Positions 7,474 to 16,079 are shown, counted from the stretch's first letter. The stretch is DNA of 64,000 nt from Streptomyces sp. NBC_01716 (GCF_036248275.1 NZ_CP109181.1:2790001-2854000), one strand, 5' to 3'. Translations and numbers: made by a program. The notes: generated by a model not told the origin, from the sequence alone.

Positions 7474-8454
7474 GTGACTCCGGAAGCGCTCGACCTCGCC
7501 GCCCTGCGGCCACGGCTGCCGTCACCCCTGCGGGCGGTCGAGGACGAGCGCTTCGCCCGTCGCGGCGTACGGCTGCTGCTGAAGCGGGACGATCTGATCC
7601 ATCCCGCGCTGCCGGGCAACAAATGGCGGAAACTCGAACCCAACCTGCGGGCCGCCGCCGACGGTGGCCACCGCGTCCTGCTGACCTTCGGCGGCGCGTA
7701 CTCCAACCATCTGCGCGCCACCGCCGCCGCGGGCCGGCTGCTGGGCTTCGCGACGGTCGGCGTCGTACGGGGCGACGAGCTGGCCGCCCGTCCGCTGAAT
7801 CCGTCGCTCGCCCGGTGCGTGGCCGACGGCATGCGACTGCGATTCGTCGACCGGGCGACCTACCGCCGCAAGGCGGAGCCCTCCGTACTGAGGGCGCTGG
7901 TGACCGCCGCCGCCGACGGCTTCCCCGTGCCCCGTGAGCGGGTGTACGTCGTCCCCGAGGGCGGCAGCAACTCCCTTGCCGCGCGGGGCTGTACGGCCCT
8001 GGGGCACGAGCTGCGCGGCGTGGCGGACGTGGTGGGTGTCGCCTGCGGCACCGGCGGCACGCTCGCGGGCCTGGCCGCCGGTCTCGCCCCCGGGCAGCGC
8101 GCCGTCGGCTTCCCGGTACTGAGGGGCGGGTTCCTGGCCGGTGAGGTGCGCGCGCTCCAGCTGGCGGCCTTCGGCGGGCCCCGGGGCGACTGGCGTCTCG
8201 ACGAACGCTTCCACGGCGGCGGCTACGCCCGTACGACACCCGCCCTCGACGCCTTCGCCGCCGGCTTCGAGGACCGGCACGGCCTCCCGGTCGAGCGCCT
8301 CTACGTGGCCAAGGCACTCCACGGGCTGACCACCCTCGCCGAGGAGGGCGCCTTCCCGCCGGGCAGCACGGTGGCCGCGGTGATCACCGGACGTCCGGAG
8401 CCGGGCGCCGACGGCCGGCCCGACAGCGAGCGTCAGTCGGATTCTTCCCGGTAG
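7474..8454 (+). CDS. PLP-dependent enzyme, ACC deaminase/D-cysteine desulfhydrase family
   Basis: This 326-residue fold-type II PLP enzyme has the Schiff-base lysine in LPGNKWRKLE (Lys50), the substrate-binding FGGAYSNHLRATAAA helix and the phosphate-binding CGTGGTLAGL loop. The family includes 1-aminocyclopropane-1-carboxylate deaminase and D-cysteine desulfhydrase. Sequence alone does not separate them, and bacterial chromosomal members are more often D-cysteine or D-amino-acid lyases. The GTG start has only a weak ribosome binding site. It follows the amidase by 39 bp, so the two may be cotranscribed. Its last 22 bp overlap the 3' end of the convergent antiporter gene. Confidence 0.8.
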   Translation: MTPEALDLAALRPRLPSPLRAVEDERFARRGVRLLLKRDDLIHPALPGNKWRKLEPNLRAAADGGHRVLLTFGGAYSNHLRATAAAGRLLGFATVGVVRGDELAARPLNPSLARCVADGMRLRFVDRATYRRKAEPSVLRALVTAAADGFPVPRERVYVVPEGGSNSLAARGCTALGHELRGVADVVGVACGTGGTLAGLAAGLAPGQRAVGFPVLRGGFLAGEVRALQLAAFGGPRGDWRLDERFHGGGYARTTPALDAFAAGFEDRHGLPVERLYVAKALHGLTTLAEEGAFPPGSTVAAVITGRPEPGADGRPDSERQSDSSR

Positions 8455-10031
8455 GCCGCCGCCTCCTCCAGGTCCAGCCGGCGCAGCAGCGTACGGAGCA
8501 TCTCGTCGTCGATCCGCCGCTCGTCGCGCAGCGTCACGAAGACGTCGCGTTCGGCCCCGATCATCTCCCGCGACAGCCGCCGGTAGGTGTGGTCGGCGGA
8601 TTCGCCGGTGATCTCGTTGACCGTGCCGAGCCGTTCCCACACGGAGTTGCGCCGCCGCTCCAGCACGGTGCGGAGCCTTTCCACGAGCGGCTCGGCCAGG
8701 GCGTTGCGTTCGTCGGAGAGCAGTTCGTCCAGCCGCCTCTCCGCCGCCAGCGACGCCCGGCTCTGCGCCTGCGCCTCGGCCAGCGTCTCGGCGTAACTGT
8801 CACGGCCCGGCAGCTTCAGCTTTCTGATCAGTACGGGCAGGGTGAGGCCCTGGATGACGAGGGTGCCGATGACGGTCGTGAACGTCAGGAAGAGGACGAG
8901 GTTACGGGCCGGGAAGTCATCGCCGTCGTGCATGGTCAGTGGGATGGAGAAGGCGATGGCCAGTGACACGACGCCGCGCATGCCCGCCCAGCCGACGATG
9001 AGCGGCGCCTTCCAGTCGGTGTCCTGTTCCCGCTCCCTGATCCGCCGCGACAGCCACCGGGGCACGAAGGTGGCCGGATAGACCCAGAGGTAGCGGACCA
9101 GGACGACGGTGACGAAGACCCCGACGGCGTAGCCGGCCACCTCCATGGCTCCGTAGGAGCCGAGCCCCTCCAGTACATAGGGCAGTTGGAGCCCGATCAA
9201 CGCGAAGACGACGGACTCCAGGAGGAAGGAGACCATCCGCCACACCGCGTCCTCCTGGAGCCGGGTCGCGAAGTCGACCTGCCAGGACCGGTGTCCGAGG
9301 TAGAGCCCGACCACGACGACGGCCAGCACACCGGACGCGCCGACCTGTTCGGCCGCCGCGTAGGCGACGAAGGGGATGAGCAGCGAGAGGGTGTTCTGGA
9401 GCAGCGCCTCACGGAGGTGGGTACGGAGCCAGTGGATCGGCACCATCAGTACGAGGCCGATGCCGATGCCTCCCAAGGAGGCCAGCGCGAACTCGCCGAT
9501 CCCGCCTGCCCAGCTCGCCCCCTCTCCGACGGCCGCGGCGAGTGCCACCTTGAACGCGGTGATCGCCGTCGCGTCGTTCACGAGCGACTCGCCCTGAAGG
9601 ATGGTCGTTATCCGGCTCGGCAGCCCCAGCTTGCGGGCGATCGCGGTGGCGGCCACGGCGTCGGGCGGCGCGATGACCGCGCCGAGCACCAGCGCGGCGG
9701 TCAGCGGCAGGTCGGGGATGAAGAGATACGCGAGATAGCCGACGGCGAGCGTCGCGAAGAGGACATAGCCGACGGAGAGCAGACCGATGGGCCGCGCGTT
9801 GGCCCGCAGATCCAGGTACGAGCTGTCCACGGCGGCCATGTGCAGCAGGGGCGGCAGCAGCAGCGGCAGGACGATGTGCGGGTCGAGTACGTAGCTGGGC
9901 AGGCCCGGCACGTACGCGGCGCCAAGTCCCGCCGTGACGAGCAGCAGCGGAGCCGGCACGGGCGTCCGTCTCGCGGCTGCGGCGATCACCGCGCTCGCCG
10001 CCACCAGGGCGATCAGCTGCAACGGGTCCAT
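8433..10031 (-). CDS. Na+/H+ antiporter, CPA1 (NhaP) family
   Basis: The protein has 532 residues. About 12 membrane segments occupy residues 1-400, including the CPA1 core with APPDAVAATAIARKLG and GESLVNDATAITAFKVA, where the ND pair is the ion-exchange site. A soluble, charged C-terminal domain of about 110 residues (RLDELLSDERNALAEPLVERLR and after) probably regulates activity. The ATG at 10031 was chosen because GGAGG lies 8 nt upstream and it starts a hydrophobic segment. The frame extends upstream only as a shadow of the zinc-finger gene. It is divergent from that gene, with 36 bp between start codons, so they share a regulatory region. Role: sodium export and pH control. Confidence 0.9.
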   Translation of the reverse strand: MDPLQLIALVAASAVIAAAARRTPVPAPLLLVTAGLGAAYVPGLPSYVLDPHIVLPLLLPPLLHMAAVDSSYLDLRANARPIGLLSVGYVLFATLAVGYLAYLFIPDLPLTAALVLGAVIAPPDAVAATAIARKLGLPSRITTILQGESLVNDATAITAFKVALAAAVGEGASWAGGIGEFALASLGGIGIGLVLMVPIHWLRTHLREALLQNTLSLLIPFVAYAAAEQVGASGVLAVVVVGLYLGHRSWQVDFATRLQEDAVWRMVSFLLESVVFALIGLQLPYVLEGLGSYGAMEVAGYAVGVFVTVVLVRYLWVYPATFVPRWLSRRIREREQDTDWKAPLIVGWAGMRGVVSLAIAFSIPLTMHDGDDFPARNLVLFLTFTTVIGTLVIQGLTLPVLIRKLKLPGRDSYAETLAEAQAQSRASLAAERRLDELLSDERNALAEPLVERLRTVLERRRNSVWERLGTVNEITGESADHTYRRLSREMIGAERDVFVTLRDERRIDDEMLRTLLRRLDLEEAAAYREESD

Positions 10032-10067
10032 CGCACGGTCCTCCACTTGCGTCGTAATCTGGCCATC

Positions 10068-10328
10068 ATGAGTGAGTGCCAGCACGTTGCCGACCTCCCA
10101 CGCCCCGAGACCGTGCCGCTGAACGACACGTGCCAGGAGTGTCTGAAGTCGGGAAGCCACCACGTACAGCTGCGGCTCTGTCTGGTCTGCGGACACGTCG
10201 GGTGCTGCGACTCGTCGCAACACCGACACGCCTCGCAGCATTTCAGGGACACGGGCCACCCCGTGATGCGTACCTTCGAAGAGGGCGAGACATGGCGATG
10301 GTGCTTTGTCGACGGTTCGATCGTCTGA
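10068..10328 (+). CDS. UBP-type zinc finger protein
   Basis: This 86-residue protein is almost entirely a ZnF-UBP domain: CQHV, CQECLKSG, LCLVCGHVGCCDSSQHRHASQHF and GHPVMRTFEEGETWRWCFVD give the ordered Cys/His ligands. In eukaryotes this fold binds the C-terminus of free ubiquitin. Streptomyces lacks canonical ubiquitin, so the bacterial ligand is unknown. The gene is divergent from the NhaP antiporter, 36 bp away. As I recall, the UBP finger recurs beside CPA1 antiporters in actinobacteria, suggesting it acts with the transporter, perhaps on its C-terminal tail. That link is inference. Confidence 0.85.
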   Translation: MSECQHVADLPRPETVPLNDTCQECLKSGSHHVQLRLCLVCGHVGCCDSSQHRHASQHFRDTGHPVMRTFEEGETWRWCFVDGSIV

Positions 10329-10578
10329 GGCCTGGGTACGTCAACCATCCGCCCGTTCTTCGCAATTGATTGCCGCACACCTCTAGCCACTGTCCGTGCA
10401 CATGTGCCTACTATGAGTAACTGACAGCTCGGCCCTGGCCCGGGGGTCCCTGCGACACGGGACCATGGATCGCGATAGCGTCGCCAGTCCAGACCGGCTG
10501 CGTACCGACTACGTACCGCAAGGCTTCGGGTTTCCCTTCCCGGAGCCCTGAGAAGCTTGTGCCACCTTGGAGGTGAGG

Positions 10579-10992
10579 GTGTCCCAGATCGCAGGCGAGC
10601 CCGGGACCCAGGACTTCGTGGAAGTCCGGCTGCCCGCTGCGGGTGCCTACCTGTCCGTGCTCCGTACGGCCACGGCCGGACTGGCAGCGCGCTTGGACTT
10701 CACCCTCGACGAGATCGAGGACCTGCGCATCGCGGTCGACGAGGCCTGCGCGATCCTGCTGCAACAGGCCGTACCGGGCTCCGTCCTCAGCTGTGTGTTC
10801 CGGCTGATCGACGACTCTCTTGAGGTGACCGTCTCGGCACCGACGACCGACGGGCGCGCACCGGAGCGGGACACGTTCGCGTGGACGGTGCTCTCGGCGC
10901 TCGCGGGCAAGGTCGACGCGACGGTCGCGGATGACCGTACGGTCGCCATCAGCCTGTACAAACAGCGCGGCGCGGGACCCGGGCCGGCGTGA
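10579..10992 (+). CDS. prsH: Anti-sigma factor, RsbW-type ATPase (UshX/PrsH-like)
   Basis: This 137-residue GHKL-fold protein resembles RsbW/SpoIIAB anti-sigma factors: LDEIEDLRIAVDEACAILL carries the N-box helix. The glycine-rich ATP lid is shortened, so kinase activity is uncertain. The GTG at 10579 fits GGAGG 5 nt upstream. Its stop overlaps the sigma-factor start by 4 bp (GTGA), so production of the two is coupled. In S. coelicolor the gene in this position is ushX/prsH, the antagonist of sigma-H. The upstream 250 bp (10329-10578) contains no ORF and presumably holds the promoters of the operon. Confidence 0.85.
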   Translation: MSQIAGEPGTQDFVEVRLPAAGAYLSVLRTATAGLAARLDFTLDEIEDLRIAVDEACAILLQQAVPGSVLSCVFRLIDDSLEVTVSAPTTDGRAPERDTFAWTVLSALAGKVDATVADDRTVAISLYKQRGAGPGPA

Positions 10993-11963
10993 GGAACGGG
11001 GACGGTCCGGTGCGTGACGAGGAGCGGGTCCCACAGGATCCGCGCGATGGGCATGAGGTTCCGGCGGATCCGGCGCTCGTGCCGTCGGGCATTCCGGAGC
11101 AGCAGGCCCGGCCCCATCCGGTGGACGGGCCTGACGGCCAGACGGCCGGGGCGGAGCAGGCGCAGGCAGAGCGGGCGGCCACGATGAGCGAGCACAGGCA
11201 ACACGATCCACATGACCGCAGCGGGGCGCGGGCGATGTTCATCGAGCTGCGCAAGCTGCCCGAGGACTCGCCCGAACGGGCGCTGCTGCGCAATCAGCTG
11301 GTGCGGATGCATCTGCCGCTCGTGGAGCATCTGGCCCGCCGGTTCCGCAACCGCGGCGAGCCGCTGGACGATCTGACGCAGGTCGCGACGATCGGCCTGA
11401 TCAAGTCGGTGGACCGGTTCGACCCGGAGCGGGGTGTCGAGTTCTCGACGTACGCCACGCCCACGGTCGTCGGCGAGATCAAGCGGCACTTCCGTGACAA
11501 GGGCTGGGCGGTGCGGGTGCCGCGCCGCCTCCAGGAGCTGCGGCTGTCGCTGACGACGGCGACAGCCGAGCTCTCGCAGCAGCACGGGCGTTCGCCGACG
11601 GTGCACGAGCTGGCGGACCGTCTCGGCATCTCCGAGGAAGAGGTCCTCGAAGGGCTGGAGTCTGCCAACGCGTACAGCACGCTGTCGCTGGACGTGCCCG
11701 ACACGGACGACGAGTCCCCGGCGGTGGCGGACACGCTCGGCTCGGAGGACGAGGCGCTGGAGAGCGTCGAGTACCGCGAGTCGCTGAAGCCTCTGTTGGA
11801 GGATCTGCCGCCGCGGGAGAAGCGGATTCTGCTGCTGCGGTTCTTCGGCAACATGACGCAGTCGCAGATCGCGCAGGAGGTCGGCATCTCCCAGATGCAT
11901 GTCTCACGACTGCTGGCACGGACGCTGGCGCAGCTGCGCGAGAAGCTCCTCGTGGAGGAGTGA
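10989..11963 (+). CDS. sigH: Stress-response sigma factor SigH (SigB/SigF type)
   Basis: This 324-residue group 3 sigma factor lacks region 1.1. Region 2 begins near residue 75 (AMFIELRKL, then LVEHLARRFRNRG and DDLTQVATIGLIKSVDRFDPERGVEFSTYA). Region 3 (RVPRRLQELRLSL) and region 4 (LPPREKRILLLRFFGNMTQSQIAQEVGISQMHVSRLLAR) follow. About 70 unstructured, acidic and Gln/Pro-rich residues precede region 2. S. coelicolor sigH is known for several products from alternative starts and proteolysis; here Met66 (MSEHRQHD) is a candidate internal start. The 4-bp overlap with the anti-sigma gene and the nearby wblE support the sigH assignment. It is expected to respond to osmotic stress and development. 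Confidence 0.88.
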   Translation: MRNGDGPVRDEERVPQDPRDGHEVPADPALVPSGIPEQQARPHPVDGPDGQTAGAEQAQAERAATMSEHRQHDPHDRSGARAMFIELRKLPEDSPERALLRNQLVRMHLPLVEHLARRFRNRGEPLDDLTQVATIGLIKSVDRFDPERGVEFSTYATPTVVGEIKRHFRDKGWAVRVPRRLQELRLSLTTATAELSQQHGRSPTVHELADRLGISEEEVLEGLESANAYSTLSLDVPDTDDESPAVADTLGSEDEALESVEYRESLKPLLEDLPPREKRILLLRFFGNMTQSQIAQEVGISQMHVSRLLARTLAQLREKLLVEE

Positions 11964-11971
11964 ACCGCCCT

Positions 11972-12007
11972 CGATCGCCGGACCGGCTCAGTAGCGTCCG
12001 GCGATCG
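11972..12007. terminator. Hairpin after sigH
   Basis: CGATCGCCGGAC and GTCCGGCGATCG form a perfect 12-bp stem with a 12-nt loop, 8 bp after the sigH stop and before the convergent membrane gene. Likely bidirectional terminator. Confidence 0.7.
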
Positions 12008-12038
12008 CCGCGTCCGGCCAAGATCGCCCGGACGGGGC

Positions 12039-12467
12039 CTACGCGCGGTCCGGGCCGCTGATGCCGAGCGCTTCGGTGGTCGTCGGGCTGACGAGCAGGA
12101 CCAGCGCGGACACGGCGGTCACCGCGAGCGCGATCCCCGCGGGAATCAGCGCACCGTCGGAGGTCAGCAGCGTCCAGGCGACCGGCAGCGCCATGATCTG
12201 GGTGGCGACGGCGGGGCCGCGGCTCCAGGCGCGCCGCAGCAGCAGTCCGCGGGCGGCGAGCAGCGGGATGAGGCCGAGGGCGATGAGGGTGAGACCGCCC
12301 ATCTCGGCCTGCCGGGGGCTGTCGGGCCGCCCGAGCAGACCCATCACGAGCAGGTACCCGCCGCCGGCGACGAGCGCGAGGGCTTCGAGCCCCGCGCAGA
12401 CGGCGGCGGCGGTCAGCCGGCCGGGTCGCGGGCTCGGGTCTGCGGTGTTCTGGTCTGGGCTGCTCAC
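12039..12467 (-). CDS. Small four-helix membrane protein, unknown function
   Basis: This 142-residue protein has four hydrophobic segments (about residues 17-42, 52-75, 83-103, 105-130) after a short hydrophilic N-terminus (SSPDQNTADPSPRPG). No catalytic motif is visible. The GTG start has no Shine-Dalgarno sequence, and TACGCT lies about 7 nt upstream like a -10 box, so the mRNA may be leaderless. It is divergent from the lipid-kinase gene. Similar small membrane proteins lie in this position near wblE in related genomes as I recall, but no role is known. Confidence 0.75.
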   Translation of the reverse strand: MSSPDQNTADPSPRPGRLTAAAVCAGLEALALVAGGGYLLVMGLLGRPDSPRQAEMGGLTLIALGLIPLLAARGLLLRRAWSRGPAVATQIMALPVAWTLLTSDGALIPAGIALAVTAVSALVLLVSPTTTEALGISGPDRA

Positions 12468-12570
12468 CCCAGCAGCGTAGCGGCCGGTGCCCGGTGGGCG
12501 GCGTGCCCCCGGGCGGGGCGCGGACCGCCCGGGGAGGGGGCAGGGGTCCGTGGCCGGTAATCTCCTCGGT

Positions 12571-13539
12571 ATGCGCGCACTCCTTGTGGTCAATCCGGCA
12601 GCAACCACCACCAGTGCCCGCACACGCGACGTACTCATCCACGCGCTCGCCAGCGAGATGAAGCTGGAGGCCGTGACGACCGAGTACCGGGGGCACGCCC
12701 GCGATCTCGGGCGGCGCGCGGCCGACTCCGACGACATCGAGCTGGTCGTGGCCCTGGGCGGCGACGGCACGGTCAACGAGGTCGTCAACGGCCTTCTGCA
12801 CGGCGGCCCCGACCCCGACCAACTGCCACGGCTCGCGGTCGTGCCCGGCGGTTCGACGAATGTCTTCGCCCGCGCGCTGGGGCTGCCCAATGACGCCGTG
12901 GAGGCCACCGGCGCCATTCTGGACGCGCTGAGTAACGACAGCGAACGCACTGTCGGCCTGGGACTGGCGGCCGGGACTCCCGGAACCGACGACGAATCAG
13001 TTCCTTCGCGCTGGTTCACTTTCTGCGCGGGATTCGGATTCGACGCGGGAGTGGTCGGCCGGGTCGAACAGCAGCGGGAGCGCGGTAAGCGTTCGACGCA
13101 CGCGCTCTATGTCCGCCAAGTGGTACGGCAGTTCCTCGACGAACCCCATCGCGGGCGCGGCATGATCACTCTCGAACGGCCCGGTGAGAAGCCGGTCGAC
13201 GATCTCGTCCTGTCGATAGTCTGCAACACCGCCCCCTGGTCCTACCTGGGCAATCGTCCGCTCTACGCGTCTCCGGCCGCCTCGTTCGACACCGCTCTGG
13301 ACGTGCTCGGGCTGAGCAAGTTGTCGACTCCGGCGGTGGCGCGTTATGCGACGCAGTTGCTCAATTCGACCCCCGAACGGGGGCCGCACGGCAAGCACGC
13401 GGTCTCACTTCACGACCTGACCGACTTCACCTTGCAATCGAAGGTCCCTCTGCCCTTCCAGATGGATGGCGACCACCTGGGACTGCGAACGAGCGTGACG
13501 TTCACAGGCGTACGCCGTGCACTGCGTGTGATTGTGTGA
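12571..13539 (+). CDS. Diacylglycerol/lipid kinase family protein
   Basis: This 322-residue protein has the DAGK catalytic domain in its N-terminal half: MRALLVVNPAA starts the fold, and LGGDGTVNEVVNGLL is the GGDGT nucleotide-binding motif, followed by AVVPGGSTNVFARALG. The C-terminal beta domain includes CAGFGFDAGVVGRVE. Members phosphorylate diacylglycerol, sphingoid bases or glycan-linked lipids; in actinobacteria the substrate is often undefined. The ATG is preceded by TAATCT 7 nt upstream and no Shine-Dalgarno, consistent with a leaderless transcript. It lies upstream of wblE on the same strand, separated by a 317-bp gap, so it is probably a separate transcription unit. Confidence 0.85.
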   Translation: MRALLVVNPAATTTSARTRDVLIHALASEMKLEAVTTEYRGHARDLGRRAADSDDIELVVALGGDGTVNEVVNGLLHGGPDPDQLPRLAVVPGGSTNVFARALGLPNDAVEATGAILDALSNDSERTVGLGLAAGTPGTDDESVPSRWFTFCAGFGFDAGVVGRVEQQRERGKRSTHALYVRQVVRQFLDEPHRGRGMITLERPGEKPVDDLVLSIVCNTAPWSYLGNRPLYASPAASFDTALDVLGLSKLSTPAVARYATQLLNSTPERGPHGKHAVSLHDLTDFTLQSKVPLPFQMDGDHLGLRTSVTFTGVRRALRVIV

Positions 13540-13856
13540 GTGGAAGTAGAGAAAGTCCTTTCACTCGAACGTTTAGGCCAGCCTCCACCCCATGGAAGTA
13601 CGGCTGTGACCGAGTCGACACCGAGGAATCAAAAAAAACTTTCCGGAAGGGGTTGTATCCGCCGCCGAGGTTTGCGAATCTCTACATGGCGCTCGGGACG
13701 GCCCGCAACACCGGCCTCCGCTGAGCTCCGGAACCCCCTCCTCAAACCAGGACGACACCAGTTCATCTGGGAGTCAGCCCTTCCCTTGCGGGGGGATTCG
13801 TGAAAGCGTTCACATTCACAAGCAATCCGCACGTAACACCCAGAGAGGTAGCAGCC
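13540..13856 (+). other. Long leader/promoter region of wblE
   Basis: No gene is seen in these 317 bp. They hold an eight-A run at 13631-13638, unusual at this GC content, next to the palindrome TTCCGGAA (13641-13648), and a short GC-rich stretch before the wblE ribosome binding site (GAGAGG, 9 nt before the ATG). Open frames through it have no coding character. It probably contains the wblE promoter and a structured 5' leader; the exact start site cannot be placed. Confidence 0.45.
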
Positions 13857-14114
13857 ATGGACTGGCGTCACAACGCCGTTTGCCGCGAGGAAGACCCCGA
13901 GCTCTTCTTCCCCATCGGCAACACCGGTCCTGCGCTGCTGCAGATCGAGGAAGCCAAGGCCGTCTGCCGTCGCTGCCCCGTCATGGAGCAGTGCCTGCAG
14001 TGGGCGCTCGAGTCCGGTCAGGACTCGGGTGTCTGGGGTGGCCTCAGCGAGGACGAGCGCCGCGCGATGAAGCGCCGTGCCGCTCGCAACCGGGCGCGTA
14101 ACGCGACCGCCTGA
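13857..14114 (+). CDS. wblE: WhiB-like iron-sulfur transcription factor WblE (WhiB1 orthologue)
   Basis: This 85-residue protein begins MDWRHNAVCREEDPELFFP, nearly the same as WhiB1 of Mycobacterium tuberculosis. The four cluster ligands are Cys9, Cys37, Cys40 and Cys46 (CRRCPVMEQC). GVWGG is the beta-turn that contacts region 4 of the primary sigma factor, and a basic tail (KRRAARNRARN) binds DNA. WhiB1/WblE is an essential, NO-sensitive [4Fe-4S] regulator that binds the housekeeping sigma factor. The frame is open for 19 codons upstream, but the ATG at 13857 matches the family start. It converges with the sensor-kinase gene across a strong terminator. Confidence 0.93.
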   Translation: MDWRHNAVCREEDPELFFPIGNTGPALLQIEEAKAVCRRCPVMEQCLQWALESGQDSGVWGGLSEDERRAMKRRAARNRARNATA

Positions 14115-14226
14115 GCCCCCGCACCGACCTTGAGCTAGGCGGCGCGTACAGCGTGTACGCATAACCCCGCCCCCGAGCCGCAGCGCGCAGTACCCCCCGA
14201 TGCGCAAACGTCAAAAAGCTTGAGGC

Positions 14227-14260
14227 CGAGCCCCGGACCGTCACCACGGTCCGGGGCTCG
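14227..14260. terminator. Bidirectional terminator between wblE and the sensor kinase
   Basis: CGAGCCCCGGACCGT and its exact complement form a 15-bp stem with a 4-nt loop (CACC). It sits between convergent genes. Confidence 0.85.
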
Positions 14261-14287
14261 TTGCTGTGAAAGACGTTCAGGAGTCGG

Positions 14288-15790
14288 TCACTTGTGCGGC
14301 TCCACCGGGATGTCGAGGATCACGCGCGTGCCCCGCTCCTGGCCGGGCAGCATGTCGAATCCGCCGCCCAACTCGCCCTCCACCAGCGTCCGTACGATCT
14401 GCAGACCGAGATTGCCGGCCCGCCGGGGGTCGAAGCCCTCGGGCAGTCCGCGGCCGTCGTCCTGGACGGTGATGAGCAGCCGGGCGTCCGAACGGCCGCC
14501 GTCGCCGGGGCGTTTGGGGCCGCTTCCGCCGCCGCGGACGGCGAGCACCTCGACCGTGCCCTGCTCTCCCGTCGCGAACGCGTGCTCCAGCGCGTTCTGC
14601 AGGATCTCGGTGAGGACCATGGAGAGCGGCGTGGCCACTTCGGCGTCCAGGATGCCGAACCTGCCCGTCCGGCGGACCGTCTTGCCGGGTGAGATCTCCG
14701 AGACCATCGAGAGCACCCGGTCCGCGATCTCGTCGAACTCGACCCGTTCGTCCAGATTCTGGGACAGCGTCTCATGGACGATGGCGATGGAACCGACCCT
14801 CCGCACCGCCTCGTTGAGGGCCTCGCGGCCCTGTTCCGAGTCCATGCGGCGGGCCTGGAGCCTGAGCAGGGCCGCGACCGTCTGAAGGTTGTTCTTCACC
14901 CGGTGGTGGATCTCCCGGATCGTGGCGTCCTTCGTTATCAACTCGCGCTCACGCCGCCGCAGTTCGGTGACGTCCCGGCACAGGATCAGCGAGCCGATCC
15001 GGACGCCCTTGGGCTTGAGCGGGATGGCGCGCAGCTGGATGACGCCGCCCGTGCTCTCCACCTCGGTCTCGCGCGGGGCGTAGCCGCTGGCCAGTTTGAC
15101 CAGGGCCTCGTCCACCGGGCCCCGCACCGGGGCCAGTTCGTCGGTGGTCTGTCCGAGGTGGTGTCCCACCAGGTCGGACGCGAGTCCCAGCCGGTGATAC
15201 GCGGAGAGGGCGTTGGGGCTCGCGTACTGGACGAGGCCGTCGGCGTCGAGGCGGATCAGACCGTCGCCGACACGGGGCGAGGCGTCCATGTCGACCTGCT
15301 GGCCGGGGAAGGGAAACGATCCGGCGGCGATCATCTGCGCGAGATCGGAGGCCGACTGGAGGTAGGTGAGTTCCAGCCGGCTCGGGGTGCGGACCGTGAG
15401 GAGGTTGGTGTTGCGGGCGATGACGCCGAGGACGCGGCCCTCACGGCGTACGGGGATGGACTCGACCCGCACCGGGACCTCCTCGCGCCACTCCGGGTCC
15501 CCCTCCCGCACGATCCGGCCCTCGTCCAGCGCGGCGTCCAGGAGCGGCCTGCGGCCCCGGGGGACGAGGTGGCCGACCATGTCGTCCTGGTAGGACGTGG
15601 GGCCCGTGTTGGGACGCATCTGGGCCACGGAGACGTAACGGGCGCCGTCGCGGGTGGGGACCCAGAGGACCAGGTCGGCGAAGGACAGGTCGGAGAGCAG
15701 CTGCCACTCCGAGACCAGCAGATGGAGCCATTCGAGATCGGACTCGGTCAGGGCGGTGTGCTGGCGTACGAGGTCGTTCATGGAGGGCAC
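14288..15790 (-). CDS. pdtaS: PdtaS-like sensor histidine kinase
   Basis: This 500-residue cytosolic kinase has an N-terminal GAF-like domain (about 1-155), a PAS domain (about 180-300) and a HisKA_2 dimerisation domain with the phospho-acceptor in REIHHRVKNNLQTVAALL. A HATPase_c domain follows (ILQNALEHAFA N-box, DDGRGLPEGFD G-box, NLGLQIVRTLV). It matches PdtaS of mycobacteria, which signals to the RNA-binding antiterminator PdtaR (ANTAR); no such regulator gene is in this window. The GTG at 15790 aligns with the PdtaS N-terminus. TACGCT lies about 8 nt upstream and no ribosome binding site is seen, consistent with leaderless expression. No membrane segments. Confidence 0.9.
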   Translation of the reverse strand: MPSMNDLVRQHTALTESDLEWLHLLVSEWQLLSDLSFADLVLWVPTRDGARYVSVAQMRPNTGPTSYQDDMVGHLVPRGRRPLLDAALDEGRIVREGDPEWREEVPVRVESIPVRREGRVLGVIARNTNLLTVRTPSRLELTYLQSASDLAQMIAAGSFPFPGQQVDMDASPRVGDGLIRLDADGLVQYASPNALSAYHRLGLASDLVGHHLGQTTDELAPVRGPVDEALVKLASGYAPRETEVESTGGVIQLRAIPLKPKGVRIGSLILCRDVTELRRRERELITKDATIREIHHRVKNNLQTVAALLRLQARRMDSEQGREALNEAVRRVGSIAIVHETLSQNLDERVEFDEIADRVLSMVSEISPGKTVRRTGRFGILDAEVATPLSMVLTEILQNALEHAFATGEQGTVEVLAVRGGGSGPKRPGDGGRSDARLLITVQDDGRGLPEGFDPRRAGNLGLQIVRTLVEGELGGGFDMLPGQERGTRVILDIPVEPHK

Positions 15791-15886
15791 AAGTGCGAGC
15801 GTACCCGTGGGGTGAACCTGGACGGCCCGTTCGGCGTGGTCATGGATGGGCTGGAAAATGCCTGCCCCGATCGATGGACAGACGGG

Positions 15887-15902
15887 AATGGTCTAGTCCA
15901 CA
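15887..15902. promoter_or_regulatory. Candidate DasR operator (dre-like), gene target unclear
   Basis: AATGGTCTAGTCCACA matches the dre consensus (ACTGGTCTAGACCACT) at about 12 of 16 positions, including GGTCTAG. It lies about 100 bp upstream of the sensor-kinase start and beyond the stub of the SIS gene, so it may regulate the kinase or be a relic of a deleted GlcNAc gene. Confidence 0.45.
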
Positions 15903-15917
15903 ATGCTTGGGTAAAGC

Positions 15918-15946
15918 TTCCGTCCTCCCCGCACAGGAGGACGGAA
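15918..15946. terminator. Perfect 11-bp stem-loop
   Basis: TTCCGTCCTCC and GGAGGACGGAA flank a 7-nt loop (CCGCACA). It probably terminated the gene whose stub lies at 16080-16251. Confidence 0.5.
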
Positions 15947-16079
15947 CGGGGTAACCGGCGCTCTCTGCCCTGACTGCGTCGATACCTCTCTCACGGCCTT
16001 CGTGGCCGTTGCAACTCCGGGCTGCGGTGCCGGACGGGCTGAGGGTCCCGTCCTGGCGCCGCGGCCCGTGGGTGTTTCC

